In this document: in pieces, positions 27,701-35,181 of the stretch
How positions within the stretch are numbered: position 1 is the stretch's first letter
Layout of the letters: the number at the start of each line of letters is the position of its first letter
From: Schaalia canis
GTDB lineage: Bacteria; Actinomycetota; Actinomycetes; Actinomycetales; Actinomycetaceae
Reading direction: 5' to 3'
Length of the DNA stretch: 64,000 bases
Assembly (NCBI RefSeq): GCF_003858455.1
Contig: NZ_RQZF01000001.1
Location: 310,001-374,000, forward strand
Notes under the pieces: generated by a model
What the model saw: only the letters and a program-made list of their open reading frames with translations
The model's database searches: none
What the model was told of the DNA's origin: nothing
Program-made: the position numbers and the translations under genes

Positions 27701-29280
27701 ATGACATCGTGGTTTTGTGAACTGATGACGCCACCTTCGGTGGTGCGGGCGTGAGCCTTCCATGTGGTGGTGTAGCGCCCTGCTTCTGAGAAGCTCCAGT
27801 TGAAGTGTCCGTGTGCGCCTGCGGTCATGCGAACGCGACGGCGATCATCGTTGGAGGAATTGAGATCCTCTTGGACAAAGCCCGCCCCTGAACGCCATAC
27901 CGACATCCAGCCCGGGCCGTCAACTGACACGAGTTCGAGTTCAAGGGAGTCGGGAACGATGTGTGCGGGCATGTCGCCTGCACCGTAGCCTGCCCACAGG
28001 GGCCGCCAACCACGGTAGTACTGTGCGGGCGCGTTCCACACGATCTCGCCCGGCTTGCCTAAGAAGGATAGAGCGTTGGATGCAGGCAATTTGATGCGGG
28101 AGACTTCGCGGCCATTGGTGTCAGCATCGGGCCCCAGACGAACAACCACGTCCTCTGCGGGGCGGAGGGTTGAGCCGTCAATGACGCCTACTGCGAGACG
28201 GTTTTTATCAGCGTCCCAGTTGATATGTGCAGCATCGACATGGGTGCGGTAGAGCATGGCTCGCTGGGTGACAGGGTCAATTTGGGTGGAAATACTTCCC
28301 TGCGGGGCATCCGCATGGCCATCGTTCGTGCCGTCAGGATTTCCGGGGTTTTGCGCAGTCGGTGGGGTCTGGCCGGGCTGCTGCGGACCGTGGGTATGTC
28401 CCTGGGGTGGCGTCGTATCGTTGCTCCCGCTTGGAGGGGTGGTGCCACCACCGTGTCCGTTGGTCGAGGGCGCAGCGGCGGCAGTGTCGTTATCAGAGAT
28501 GAGATCGTCTGCGGTCACTTCAGTGTCGTCGCCGACCGCAATCGTGTAGGTTTTCTCAGTTCGACGTGAGAAGGAGCCTCCATCGGTCTCCCCCATTGCC
28601 GAGACTGCGAGCTTATAGATTCCCGGCTTGGTGAAGATCCACTCTGCCTCGACGCTCTTCTTATTCGAGACGCCGAGCCACACGCCCTTGGCATCATTAG
28701 GCAGGCGGAAGGTGCCAGCGTTTTTATCGCTGTCCTCAACAAGAGAGACGGCGTCGCCAGCTTCATTGCGGGCGAAGGTGAACACCTGAGCGTCGGCGGG
28801 AGCCTTGACGAGTGTCACTTTGATACTGGTGTTGGTGTATTTCTGGGCCAGCATGCCTTCAAGGTTCCACGTCATAGCAGAACCGGTGAGCAGTTCAGAC
28901 TTGAATTTCTTGGTCGGACGAACGTGGTATCCCTCAGCGGAGTCATAAACTGCCTCAGGAACCTTGTGGGCAGGGTTCTGAGGGTTCGGATCAATCTCGC
29001 TGACATCGGGAACCTTGAGGGCAGCCTTTGCCGGATCGTAGAACTTTGGTGTTTCCGAATCTCGGGTACGCATCTGAAGGGTCAGGGCCCCCTCAGCGTC
29101 TGCGCTCAGGTGAAAAAGATCCACCGGGATGTCGTCAAGAACCTGCAGGGGCTCTTCTTCAGAGGTAGCGGCATAGGCGCTGCCACTAACGGGGGTGCCT
29201 CCTGCCGTCAGCGCAAAGGCGAGCAGGAGCGTCGTGACGGAGGTAAACGCACGCTTGCTGCGTCGTCGAGTGATGAGCAT
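24757..29280 (-). CDS. Giant LAxTG wall-anchored repeat protein of the ABC locus
   Basis: A 1507-residue surface protein. The signal peptide ends near SAYA-ATS (about 38). Five copies of the actinobacterial surface repeat are visible, with closing motifs near residues 210, 490, 730, 1030 and 1405 (for example AHTHVNWVFSKPGRYTLTV and AHHNWLFTAPGTYTMTI) and opening motifs such as DSGHTDLF, ANGHHDIA and DGHFDLG. The first closing copy lacks the histidines (KKSVEAEWIFTKPG). Low-complexity linkers separate repeats, including a SPKD/TPKD stretch near 820-880. An Ig-like unit around 1095-1180 precedes the last repeat. LAQTG, a hydrophobic helix and an Arg-rich tail end the protein. It is the first gene of the locus and is likely the wall-level ligand catcher (inference). 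Confidence 0.87.
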   Translation of the reverse strand: MLITRRRSKRAFTSVTTLLLAFALTAGGTPVSGSAYAATSEEEPLQVLDDIPVDLFHLSADAEGALTLQMRTRDSETPKFYDPAKAALKVPDVSEIDPNPQNPAHKVPEAVYDSAEGYHVRPTKKFKSELLTGSAMTWNLEGMLAQKYTNTSIKVTLVKAPADAQVFTFARNEAGDAVSLVEDSDKNAGTFRLPNDAKGVWLGVSNKKSVEAEWIFTKPGIYKLAVSAMGETDGGSFSRRTEKTYTIAVGDDTEVTADDLISDNDTAAAAPSTNGHGGGTTPPSGSNDTTPPQGHTHGPQQPGQTPPTAQNPGNPDGTNDGHADAPQGSISTQIDPVTQRAMLYRTHVDAAHINWDADKNRLAVGVIDGSTLRPAEDVVVRLGPDADTNGREVSRIKLPASNALSFLGKPGEIVWNAPAQYYRGWRPLWAGYGAGDMPAHIVPDSLELELVSVDGPGWMSVWRSGAGFVQEDLNSSNDDRRRVRMTAGAHGHFNWSFSEAGRYTTTWKAHARTTEGGVISSQNHDVIWLVGPDSAVGLPENTTQAAAIFTPAESFDVDPAPQDPGHFEAAPVGESAERPEKGTYTCVANGHHDIAARMSDSGKVQPFWKDTAVTGKTVERASGTIVVPVPDYASHTLNVDGPGAALKALAPQGSPVWTLPEQQDPKLAWIGVNTEAMPYSKLSGDAVQMSFESVEGPGRMVHWDADILNGARVLMNSSVEGDKIVLADPTHKHLATSFTSPGLYLAEYTIRANYGAQSGWVGSTDYDWLNVYYAVGNAEIAALCGDSIVIPPTANTPKEPDTQVPPTSPKPGEQPSRPNPPAGTDSPKDTGSPKDNGSPKDTDSPKNNDAPTGNGTPKDSDVPKDTTPDTRNTAPSACYPKGVTTVLDSGHTDLFTLMANTNGGLDLKVKEDVTAPGTIRDPHTVLIKVKESAQRDLPAGIPGSPRGYYLPQGGDKDLVWPGWDTQGIAAAGLAKASFDVSYTGPEGGRIHMFITKGFGGNALESRLTTGGYTLDPAGSTIVQDYPAHTHVNWVFSKPGRYTLTVTGNASREDGSHRISSAPQTYIIDVGTINCGGPRIELSSTTVQPGGSLELTASGLTPHEEVVFEIHSDPIVLPAVRADEKGVARTQWKVPADFPVGHHHALVQGHPELKIAFHVASHSTDKKDADSAQSGKQPNGPGGTGSSSGAGSNGPTSAPSGRTDSGSISGGSRGGARGGAGEVCIPTVITREAEPEEVKKLESASQGAAAGKATTTLTFNVGPGASGNARDGHFDLGPVIENNTVFARIKDDRQQPAVWVDPTSLTFAVGDEAALDAPEQLKFIASSGSKVWMIQQTQVKDVPWLGMNSQREEIVNRTTGEVTFTLESVDGPGKVAVFESGTLGSGVGKMVFNGAGSSYTLSANTHAHHNWLFTAPGTYTMTISMEVQSTSGELKGSSGASGGLTLTGEKGPNGRPMVSETVGRTKSGQPCSLAQTGAQTDMVAPYALLLVILGGVAVVAARRGTRLS

Positions 29281-29299
29281 CTTCCATCTCTCTAGCTAA

Positions 29300-29314
29300 T
29301 GGGAATCGTTCTCA
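29300..29314. promoter_or_regulatory. Zur-like palindrome upstream of the anchored-repeat locus
   Basis: TGGGAATCGTTCTCA is an imperfect 15-base palindrome (TGrGAA-N3-TTCyCA) resembling actinobacterial Zur boxes. It lies 20-34 bases before the start codon at 29280 and just downstream of a candidate promoter, a position suited to repression. A sequence identical at 12 of 15 positions to its reverse complement occurs at 31522-31536, ahead of the His-rich protein gene. The assignment to Zur is inferred from motif shape and gene content. Confidence 0.45.
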
Positions 29315-29320
29315 GTCTCA

Positions 29321-29350
29321 ATTATGCTGAATCCCGAGGATAAGGCGCAA
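29321..29350 (-). promoter_or_regulatory. Candidate promoter of the anchored-repeat locus
   Basis: On the minus strand TTGCGC (29345-29350), an 18-base spacer and CATAAT (29321-29326) form a reasonable -35/-10 pair. The start of transcription would fall at the edge of the Zur-like palindrome. Confidence 0.4.
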
Positions 29351-29504
29351 ACCTTTCACGCTATAGATCCAAGGAGTTGCTGAGATCACACCTCCCCACG
29401 ATCTCTCACGCCACTCGCCACAACACGCTTCTCGACAAGCACAGCCGCTCATCCCGGGGCACAATGGAAGATCCCCTCCCCTCCTTCTCGATTGGACGCT
29501 GACC

Positions 29505-30329
29505 ATGACCCCACACCAGATTGCGCTCAACGACGGCACACAAATCCCTCAGATTGGTTTTGGCGTATTCCTCATCCCCGAAGAAGAAACGCAGCGCGCC
29601 GTTGAGCTTGCGCTCGAAGCCGGCTACCGCCACATTGACACCGCATCAATCTATGGCAATGAAAAAGGCGTCGCCCGAGCCATTACTGCTACCGGCCTGC
29701 CCCGCGAAGATCTCTACATCACCACGAAGTTGTGGAACGAAGATCAGGGCGCAGCCACAACCCGCCCCGCACTCGAAGCGTCGCTTGAACGCCTCGGCCT
29801 CGACTATGTCAACCTCTACCTCATCCATTGGCCTGTCCCTTCACGCAATCTCTATCGCGAAACCTGGGAGGTTCTTGAAGAGGCTGCCAATGATGGACTC
29901 ACCCGTTCAATTGGCGTTTCAAATTTTCTGGAAGAGCACCTCACCGCACTTGCAGCGATGGGTGGTCGGATTCCCGTGCTGAACCAAATCGAAGTACACC
30001 CAACATTGCCCCAGCATGATCTTGTCGCCACAAATACTGCAATGGGTATTGCCACTGAAGCATGGAGCCCCCTCGGGCGAGGCGCTGACCTGGAAATGCC
30101 AGAGGTAACTGCTATCGCTTCGCACATTGGGGCGACGCCCGCTCAGGTTATCCTCGCGTGGCACCTACAACGTGACCGCATCGTCCTTCCCAAATCAGTA
30201 ACTCCCGAGCGTATCCAGGAAAACCTTGCAGCAGCAGAGATTACCCTCTCGCCCGCTGACCTTGAGGCACTGGACGATCTGGACACCGGCGTACGCGTAG
30301 GACCCGACCCCGCAACCTTTATCGGCTAA
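29505..30329 (+). CDS. Aldo/keto reductase (2,5-diketogluconate-reductase-like)
   Basis: A 274-residue NADPH-dependent cytosolic oxidoreductase of the AKR5-like group. The catalytic tetrad is present: Asp in GYRHIDTASIYGNE, Tyr in the same segment, Lys in YITTKLWNEDQG and His in NLYLIHWPVP. The cofactor segment VLPKSVTPERIQENLAAAEI matches the family. The length is typical. The ATG at 29505 lacks a good ribosome binding site; no better start is near. It is divergent from the anchored-repeat locus, and the two share a 224-base upstream region. Its substrate cannot be read from the sequence. Confidence 0.9.
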   Translation: MTPHQIALNDGTQIPQIGFGVFLIPEEETQRAVELALEAGYRHIDTASIYGNEKGVARAITATGLPREDLYITTKLWNEDQGAATTRPALEASLERLGLDYVNLYLIHWPVPSRNLYRETWEVLEEAANDGLTRSIGVSNFLEEHLTALAAMGGRIPVLNQIEVHPTLPQHDLVATNTAMGIATEAWSPLGRGADLEMPEVTAIASHIGATPAQVILAWHLQRDRIVLPKSVTPERIQENLAAAEITLSPADLEALDDLDTGVRVGPDPATFIG

Positions 30330-30354
30330 AGCTCGCGACATCGCCACCCACGCA

Positions 30355-30397
30355 TGAGGCTCCCCCCGGCAGAGATGCTCTGCCGGGGGGAGCCTCA
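30355..30397. terminator. Bidirectional terminator after the aldo/keto reductase gene
   Basis: A 20-base perfect stem (TGAGGCTCCCCCCGGCAGAG and its complement) with a 3-base loop lies between the converging reductase and glycosyltransferase genes. Confidence 0.85.
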
Positions 30398-30417
30398 GTG
30401 AGAGCAACCTCAGACGG

Positions 30418-31449
30418 CTAGTTATAGCCCAGCATTGCCTGAGAGACTTTGTACCCGATTGTCGAGATGACTCGCCCCAGACGGCCTGGCACTGAAATGA
30501 GTGTGCCAAGCAGATCCGCCCGAACGGCAGCATAGGAGTCAGGATCTTTCGCAGCGAAATCCGCCCAGACGCTTTCGCGCAGTTCGAGATGTTCGGCAGT
30601 TCCCGAACGCAGCAACATAATTGAGCAGACAACAAAATTGATGCGTAAATAGTGGGTCATATACCGGTACAGAGGGGCTGGAACTTCATCCTTGCGAGGC
30701 ATTGCCTTGACCATTCCCTCATTCACACGGAGCAATTGGTCGATACGGCCAATCATGACCTTCTCATTCACAGACTGATCGTCGCGACCAATGAAGTATC
30801 GATAAAGATCAACATCAAGGTATCGAAGAGTTTGCACGAATGGCAAAGGAATGAAGGAATAGAGATAGTCGACATAGAACGTGTGCGTTGGCAGAGACAG
30901 TCCTGATGCCCGTACCAATTCGGTACGCAAAATAAGGGCGTGCATCATGAGGTACTGGTCGTATCGGCAACGCCGCATGTCCTCCCACGACAACGTCCTC
31001 CCGGCGGGCAAAACATTGCGGTAGCGGATCACAGCCTTGCGCGCGCGGCCCTGCTTTTCATACACATAGTTCGTCACAAGAAGATCGAGATTTTCTTCGC
31101 CCCCTCGATAAGAACCAAGAAGGTCAAGAACCTGGCGCATTGCGGCACGATCAACCCAGTCGTCAGAGTCGACCACCTTAAGGTAGTCCCCCCTGGCGGA
31201 GGCAATACCCGCATTAAGCGCACCGCCATGTCCTGCGTTTTCTTGGTGAATGACGCGCACCACACCCGGATGATTCTGCGCCCACATGTCCGCGATCTCT
31301 GCAGTGCGATCACGAGAACCGTCATTCACAATCACAACTTCAAGCTCTGTCCCGTAGCCAACTAAGGTACGCAGACAACGATCCAGGTAATCCTGGGAGT
31401 TATATGCCGGGACAATGACGGTGAGCAGCGGAGAATCGGAGTACGCCAT
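30418..31449 (-). CDS. Family 2 glycosyltransferase
   Basis: A 343-residue GT-A glycosyltransferase (GT2 family) that transfers a sugar from a nucleotide donor. LLTVIVPAYNSQDYLDRCL opens the fold, VVIVNDGSRDRT binds the nucleotide, ENAGHGGALNAGIASARGDY is the conserved GT2 segment, and VDSDDWVD carries the DxD metal motif. The C-terminal 150 residues are helical without clear membrane spans. There is no obvious ribosome binding site, and the gene stands alone rather than in a polysaccharide cluster, so the acceptor is unknown. Confidence 0.86.
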   Translation of the reverse strand: MAYSDSPLLTVIVPAYNSQDYLDRCLRTLVGYGTELEVVIVNDGSRDRTAEIADMWAQNHPGVVRVIHQENAGHGGALNAGIASARGDYLKVVDSDDWVDRAAMRQVLDLLGSYRGGEENLDLLVTNYVYEKQGRARKAVIRYRNVLPAGRTLSWEDMRRCRYDQYLMMHALILRTELVRASGLSLPTHTFYVDYLYSFIPLPFVQTLRYLDVDLYRYFIGRDDQSVNEKVMIGRIDQLLRVNEGMVKAMPRKDEVPAPLYRYMTHYLRINFVVCSIMLLRSGTAEHLELRESVWADFAAKDPDSYAAVRADLLGTLISVPGRLGRVISTIGYKVSQAMLGYN

Positions 31450-31521
31450 ACGTCAATCATGCCCGATTTTTGGAAGAAAGTCCTCATCCTCCATGCACCC
31501 CTGGAAGGGCACTTTTGATAA

Positions 31522-31536
31522 GCAGAATGATTCCCA
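31522..31536. promoter_or_regulatory. Second Zur-like sequence, upstream of His-rich gene
   Basis: GCAGAATGATTCCCA matches the reverse complement of the palindrome at 29300-29314 at 12 of 15 positions and lies about 90 bases before the His-rich protein gene. It is less symmetric than the first site. Confidence 0.35.
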
Positions 31537-31556
31537 AACCCAATAAGGTAAAGAAA

Positions 31557-31585
31557 TTGCAATATCCCCGTGAGCGGGGGATACT
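31557..31585 (+). promoter_or_regulatory. Candidate promoter of His-rich gene with palindromic spacer
   Basis: TTGCAA, a 17-base spacer and GATACT form a good -35/-10 pair 37 bases upstream of the start codon. The spacer and the edge of the -10 element contain TATCCCC and GGGGATA (31563-31583), an inverted repeat that could be an operator. Confidence 0.45.
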
Positions 31586-31621
31586 TGCCTCATTAGCCAT
31601 CACTTATTGAAGGAGAACACC

Positions 31622-31921
31622 ATGACTGATCAGCACGCCGAACACACCATCGCTGAGCACGAGCACGGCGAAAACTGTGGACACGAAGCAGTCCAGCACG
31701 GCGACCACGTGGACTACATCCACGGCAACCATCACCACGCCCTTCATGGTGACCACTACGACGAGCACGGCACCGTTGCTGAGCACAGCGTCGAAGAACA
31801 CGCCCACGGCAAGGACTGCGGCCATGAGGCTATCGAGCACGGTGACCACGTCGACTACATCCATGACGGCCACCGCCATGCCCTTCACGGCTCCCACTAC
31901 GACGAGCACGGAGAGCACTGA
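31622..31921 (+). CDS. Small histidine-rich, probably zinc-binding protein
   Basis: A 99-residue soluble protein with 27 histidines. It consists of two near-identical 39-residue repeats, each with CGHEA, HGDHVDYIH, ALHG and HYDEHG in that order and a single Cys. No signal peptide or membrane segment is present, so it is likely a cytosolic metal buffer or chaperone. Similar His-rich proteins in Actinobacteria are often mislabelled as zinc transporter permeases. The start has AAGGAGAACACC before the ATG. The Zur-like sequence upstream and the ABC locus 2 kb away suggest zinc homeostasis (inference). Confidence 0.82.
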   Translation: MTDQHAEHTIAEHEHGENCGHEAVQHGDHVDYIHGNHHHALHGDHYDEHGTVAEHSVEEHAHGKDCGHEAIEHGDHVDYIHDGHRHALHGSHYDEHGEH

Positions 31922-31949
31922 CCCGCTCCAGATCGTCTCAAAGAATTGA

Positions 31950-31994
31950 GCTCCCTTCCCACCCCTTTCATGGTCTAAGGAAGGGAGCCTTTTT
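31950..31994 (+). terminator. Terminator of His-rich gene
   Basis: GCTCCCTTCC pairs with GGAAGGGAGC (10 bases) around a 19-base loop and is followed by CTTTTTG, a standard Rho-independent pattern, 28 bases after the stop codon. Confidence 0.8.
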
Positions 31995-32056
31995 GTGGGT
32001 GAGGGTCAAGAACTCCTCCATAGGATTAGCATTGCAGCGCAGTATGCTGGACTTTC

Positions 32057-33322
32057 GTGGCTGCTTATCCTCAGTTATCACACAATGCTGCATTCCGCCG
32101 ATTGTGGTGGGGGCAAACAGCGGGCTTCTTGGGTTTCCAAGTTGCGACGCTAGTGACCTCGACAACAGCGATTAGTGTCTTGCAGGCGTCGAATGCTGAA
32201 ATCGGTGTCGTGAATGCCGCCCAGCTCGCAGCGTTCCTTTTCCTTGGCCTCCCTGCCGGAGCGTGGGTGGATCGTTGGCGCAAGAAGCCCACAATGGTGG
32301 TGGCCAACGTTGCCCGCACATTAGCGCTTGCCTGGATTCCTGTGGCGTGGCTTGTTGGGGTCTTAGATGTGCTGCAACTGATTATCGTTTCGGCTTTGGT
32401 TGGCGTGTCATCGGTCTTTTTTGATGTGGCCAGCCAGTCCTTAATCCCTCGTCTTGTTGCTGTTGACCAGATCAGTGCAGCAAATGGACGTTTAGAGGCA
32501 TCGTTTCAGGTCACGCGCATTGCAGGTCCTGGTATTGCTGGCTGGCTGATGGGCCTGGTCAGTATCCCTTTGTCGTTTCTCGCCGCATCGTTGACCTATG
32601 CGCTCTCTGCTATCACTATCGCCCGGATCCCGGTGGAGGAACCTCCCTCTGAGCGTCCAACAGATGGAGGCTTATTCTCACAGATTCGTGAGGGTATTGC
32701 TTTCGTCCGCTCCGAGCGTCTTCTTGGACCACTTTTTCTCTCTATTGCATGGGCGTCGCTGACTACTCAGGGAGTATTTGTGCTTACCCCTGTTATTGCC
32801 CTGAGGATTCTTGGCGTTTCGCCCTCTGCGTTAGGAACCTTGCTTGCTATTGGTGCCCTGGGAGGCATCGCGGGAGCGTTTCTTCACTCGCGTGTCGTGA
32901 CTCGTCTGGGCGTTGGCCGCACCATTGTCTGGTGCTATACCATCGGCTCTGCCGCCGCTATCGGTTTAGCGATTGCCCCCTATGCAGGTGATTATGCACT
33001 TGCAGTTTTTATTGTCGCTAATGTCGTCATGGCCTTCTTCGGCACCCTCTACAACATTACGCAGATGAGCTTGCGGCAGTCCCTGTGCCCGAGGCCGCTC
33101 CTTGGGCGAGTCAATGCCACTTTCCGCTTCGCTGTGTGGGGCGCTATGCCAGTGGGTGCCTTGCTGGCGGGTTGGGCTGCTGATTACCTGGGTATTGTGC
33201 CTACGACAGTGCTATTCATCGCCCTCTCACTGACAGCAGGCATTGCCATGGCACTGACCCCTGCAGCCAAGCTCCGCACGGTGCCACTCCCCCATCCGGT
33301 CAAGGCCAGCGAGGGGCACTAA
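32057..33322 (+). CDS. MFS transporter (EntS-like exporter group)
   Basis: A 421-residue inner-membrane protein with 12 predicted helices, of the MFS group that includes the EntS enterobactin exporter and macrolide/multidrug exporters. FRRLWWGQTAGFLGFQVATL is the usual helix-1 start and GLPAGAWVDRWRKKPTMV is the conserved loop 2-3 motif A; SVFFDVASQSLIPRLVAVDQ is also typical of the group. The GTG at 32057 has no ribosome binding site. TATGCT at 32043-32048 would place the start of transcription at or very near this GTG, so leaderless translation is possible. The substrate is unknown. Confidence 0.84.
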   Translation: MAAYPQLSHNAAFRRLWWGQTAGFLGFQVATLVTSTTAISVLQASNAEIGVVNAAQLAAFLFLGLPAGAWVDRWRKKPTMVVANVARTLALAWIPVAWLVGVLDVLQLIIVSALVGVSSVFFDVASQSLIPRLVAVDQISAANGRLEASFQVTRIAGPGIAGWLMGLVSIPLSFLAASLTYALSAITIARIPVEEPPSERPTDGGLFSQIREGIAFVRSERLLGPLFLSIAWASLTTQGVFVLTPVIALRILGVSPSALGTLLAIGALGGIAGAFLHSRVVTRLGVGRTIVWCYTIGSAAAIGLAIAPYAGDYALAVFIVANVVMAFFGTLYNITQMSLRQSLCPRPLLGRVNATFRFAVWGAMPVGALLAGWAADYLGIVPTTVLFIALSLTAGIAMALTPAAKLRTVPLPHPVKASEGH

Positions 33323-33448
33323 GTCGGACATCTGCCTAAAAATGGAGGGCAGAGGCACCTCGGCCCTCTTCTCCCAGCGAGTGGGCACAAGCAACCCACC
33401 TTCGGTACACCACTGGCAGCCACGCACATGAAGCGCCGGATACAGAAA

Positions 33449-33492
33449 CCCCCGCAGGCAACTTCACCTCAATCGAGGATTACCTGCGGGGG
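33449..33492. terminator. Bidirectional terminator between MFS and symporter genes
   Basis: CCCCCGCAGG pairs with CCTGCGGGGG, with an inner CCTC/GAGG helix, between the converging MFS and alanine symporter genes. Confidence 0.65.
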
Positions 33493-33548
33493 ATCGTGAT
33501 ATTCATTGGGCGGCTGCACTCAACAGTTCTCAGCGCGCCGTCCCAGTC

Positions 33549-34952
33549 TCACTTCCAGTAGTCGAGCTGGTCGGAGACACCGTTGGCTGCGGCAACATAG
33601 ACCGGATCCTTACCGACGCGGCGTTGCTTGCGGTAGTCGTCAAGGGCACGCATTGCCTTTTCACTGAGGACAAGGATTGTCGGAATGTTGATCAGAACCA
33701 TCAGGCCCATGAGGATATCAGCGGTATTCCACGCAACGGAGAATTCTGCGGTGGCACCGAAGAACACGATAACGGCCGAGGCCACACGGAAAACAAAGAG
33801 GTCGATCGTGGTGGGCTCACGGCGGAGGACGAATTGAAGGTTTGCTTCCGCGTAGAAGTAGTTACCGATCAGCGTCGTGAATGCGAAAAGACACAGGGCG
33901 AGGGTCACGAGGTGCTGGCCAGCGTCACCGTAAACCGTCTGCCATGCCGATTGAACCAGCGGAGATCCCTTGAGGTCTTCCCCACCTTGCACGCCGCTGG
34001 AGAGGACCGCCAGTGCGGTGGCCGTACAGATGACCATGGTGTCAATCCAGACGGAGAGCATCTGCACAAGCCCCTGCTTCACGGGGTGAGAAACGGAGGC
34101 CGATGCAGCAGCGTTGGGAGCCGAACCGACGCCAGCCTCATTGGAGTAGAGGCCTCGTTTGATACCGAGCATGAGAGCAGAGCCAACGAAGCCACCAAAG
34201 ATTGCTTCGAAGTCAAAGGCCGAACGGAAGATCTCAACAAAGACGCCTGGGATTACGGTGATGTTCACGACAATGAGGACCATACACAGGGCAATGTAGA
34301 TCAGAGCCATGAGAGGGACAAGGAAAGCTGTCACTGAGGAGAGGCGTTTAATCCCACCCCAGATAGAGCCAAGCACGAGCACAGCCAATACGCCACCCAC
34401 GATGTAGGGGGTGACGTCCTCGGAGAAGAAGGAATAGGTGCTGAAGGTGTCCTTCACGGTGAAGGAGGCCACGAGGTTGAAGCCGCCGACGTAGGTGGCA
34501 ATGAGGGCTAGAGCAAAAATGTATCCCAGCCACGGCAATCCGAGGCCTTGCTCAATGTAGTAGGCAGGACCACCGTAAGAGTGTCCCCCTGCTGAGCGCC
34601 GCTTGTAGATCTGTGCGAGCGTGGATTCAACGAATGCTGATGCTGCGCCGAAAAAGGCAATGACCCACATCCAAAAAACCGATCCTGCGCCGCCGAGGGC
34701 GATTGCGGATGCCACGCCTGCGATATTGCCGACGCCCACTCGTGATGCGGTGGAAAGCATGAGCGCTCGGAAGGAAGAGATGGAGTCTTCGTCGTGAGGT
34801 TTTTCTCCCACGACTCGAATCGAGTCCACAAGGAGCGTCAAGGGCAGCGCCTTGGTACGGATGAAGAAGTAGACTCCGGCGCCAATGAGGATGGCAATGA
34901 GTATGTAGGTGTACATGATGCCGCTGATGGCTTCAAGATATTCGTTGAGCAC
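33549..34952 (-). CDS. Alanine/glycine:cation symporter (AGCS family)
   Basis: A 467-residue inner-membrane symporter that takes up alanine or glycine with Na+ or H+. It has about 11 membrane helices; SRVGVGNIAGVASAIALGGA and GSVFWMWVIAFFGAASAFVE are the family signature, and SNEAGVGSAPNAAASASVSH is the conserved substrate-site loop. The GTG at 34950-34952 is favoured: AAGG lies about 8 bases upstream and the protein then begins directly before helix 1. A start at 35009 would add 19 residues. Divergent from the glycogen phosphorylase gene. Confidence 0.88.
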   Translation of the reverse strand: MLNEYLEAISGIMYTYILIAILIGAGVYFFIRTKALPLTLLVDSIRVVGEKPHDEDSISSFRALMLSTASRVGVGNIAGVASAIALGGAGSVFWMWVIAFFGAASAFVESTLAQIYKRRSAGGHSYGGPAYYIEQGLGLPWLGYIFALALIATYVGGFNLVASFTVKDTFSTYSFFSEDVTPYIVGGVLAVLVLGSIWGGIKRLSSVTAFLVPLMALIYIALCMVLIVVNITVIPGVFVEIFRSAFDFEAIFGGFVGSALMLGIKRGLYSNEAGVGSAPNAAASASVSHPVKQGLVQMLSVWIDTMVICTATALAVLSSGVQGGEDLKGSPLVQSAWQTVYGDAGQHLVTLALCLFAFTTLIGNYFYAEANLQFVLRREPTTIDLFVFRVASAVIVFFGATAEFSVAWNTADILMGLMVLINIPTILVLSEKAMRALDDYRKQRRVGKDPVYVAAANGVSDQLDYWK

Positions 34953-35181
34953 TAGCCCTACCTTTGCCTCGATGTGGGAGCATATTTCAGCCCTGACAAT
35001 ACCCTTCACTTTAACGGGCTGGAATTACTTTTACCAAGGAATCTCAAAGCGAAGTCCTTCAGCTTCGCCTCGTCGCAGAGCTACGCCACGCCCTGCGCTG
35101 TCCCCCGCGATGGTGTGCATGTAAACTAACGAATGTTGTTTCATCGGCTTTCACGCTGATTTCACAAGCAAGGAAAGAAGA

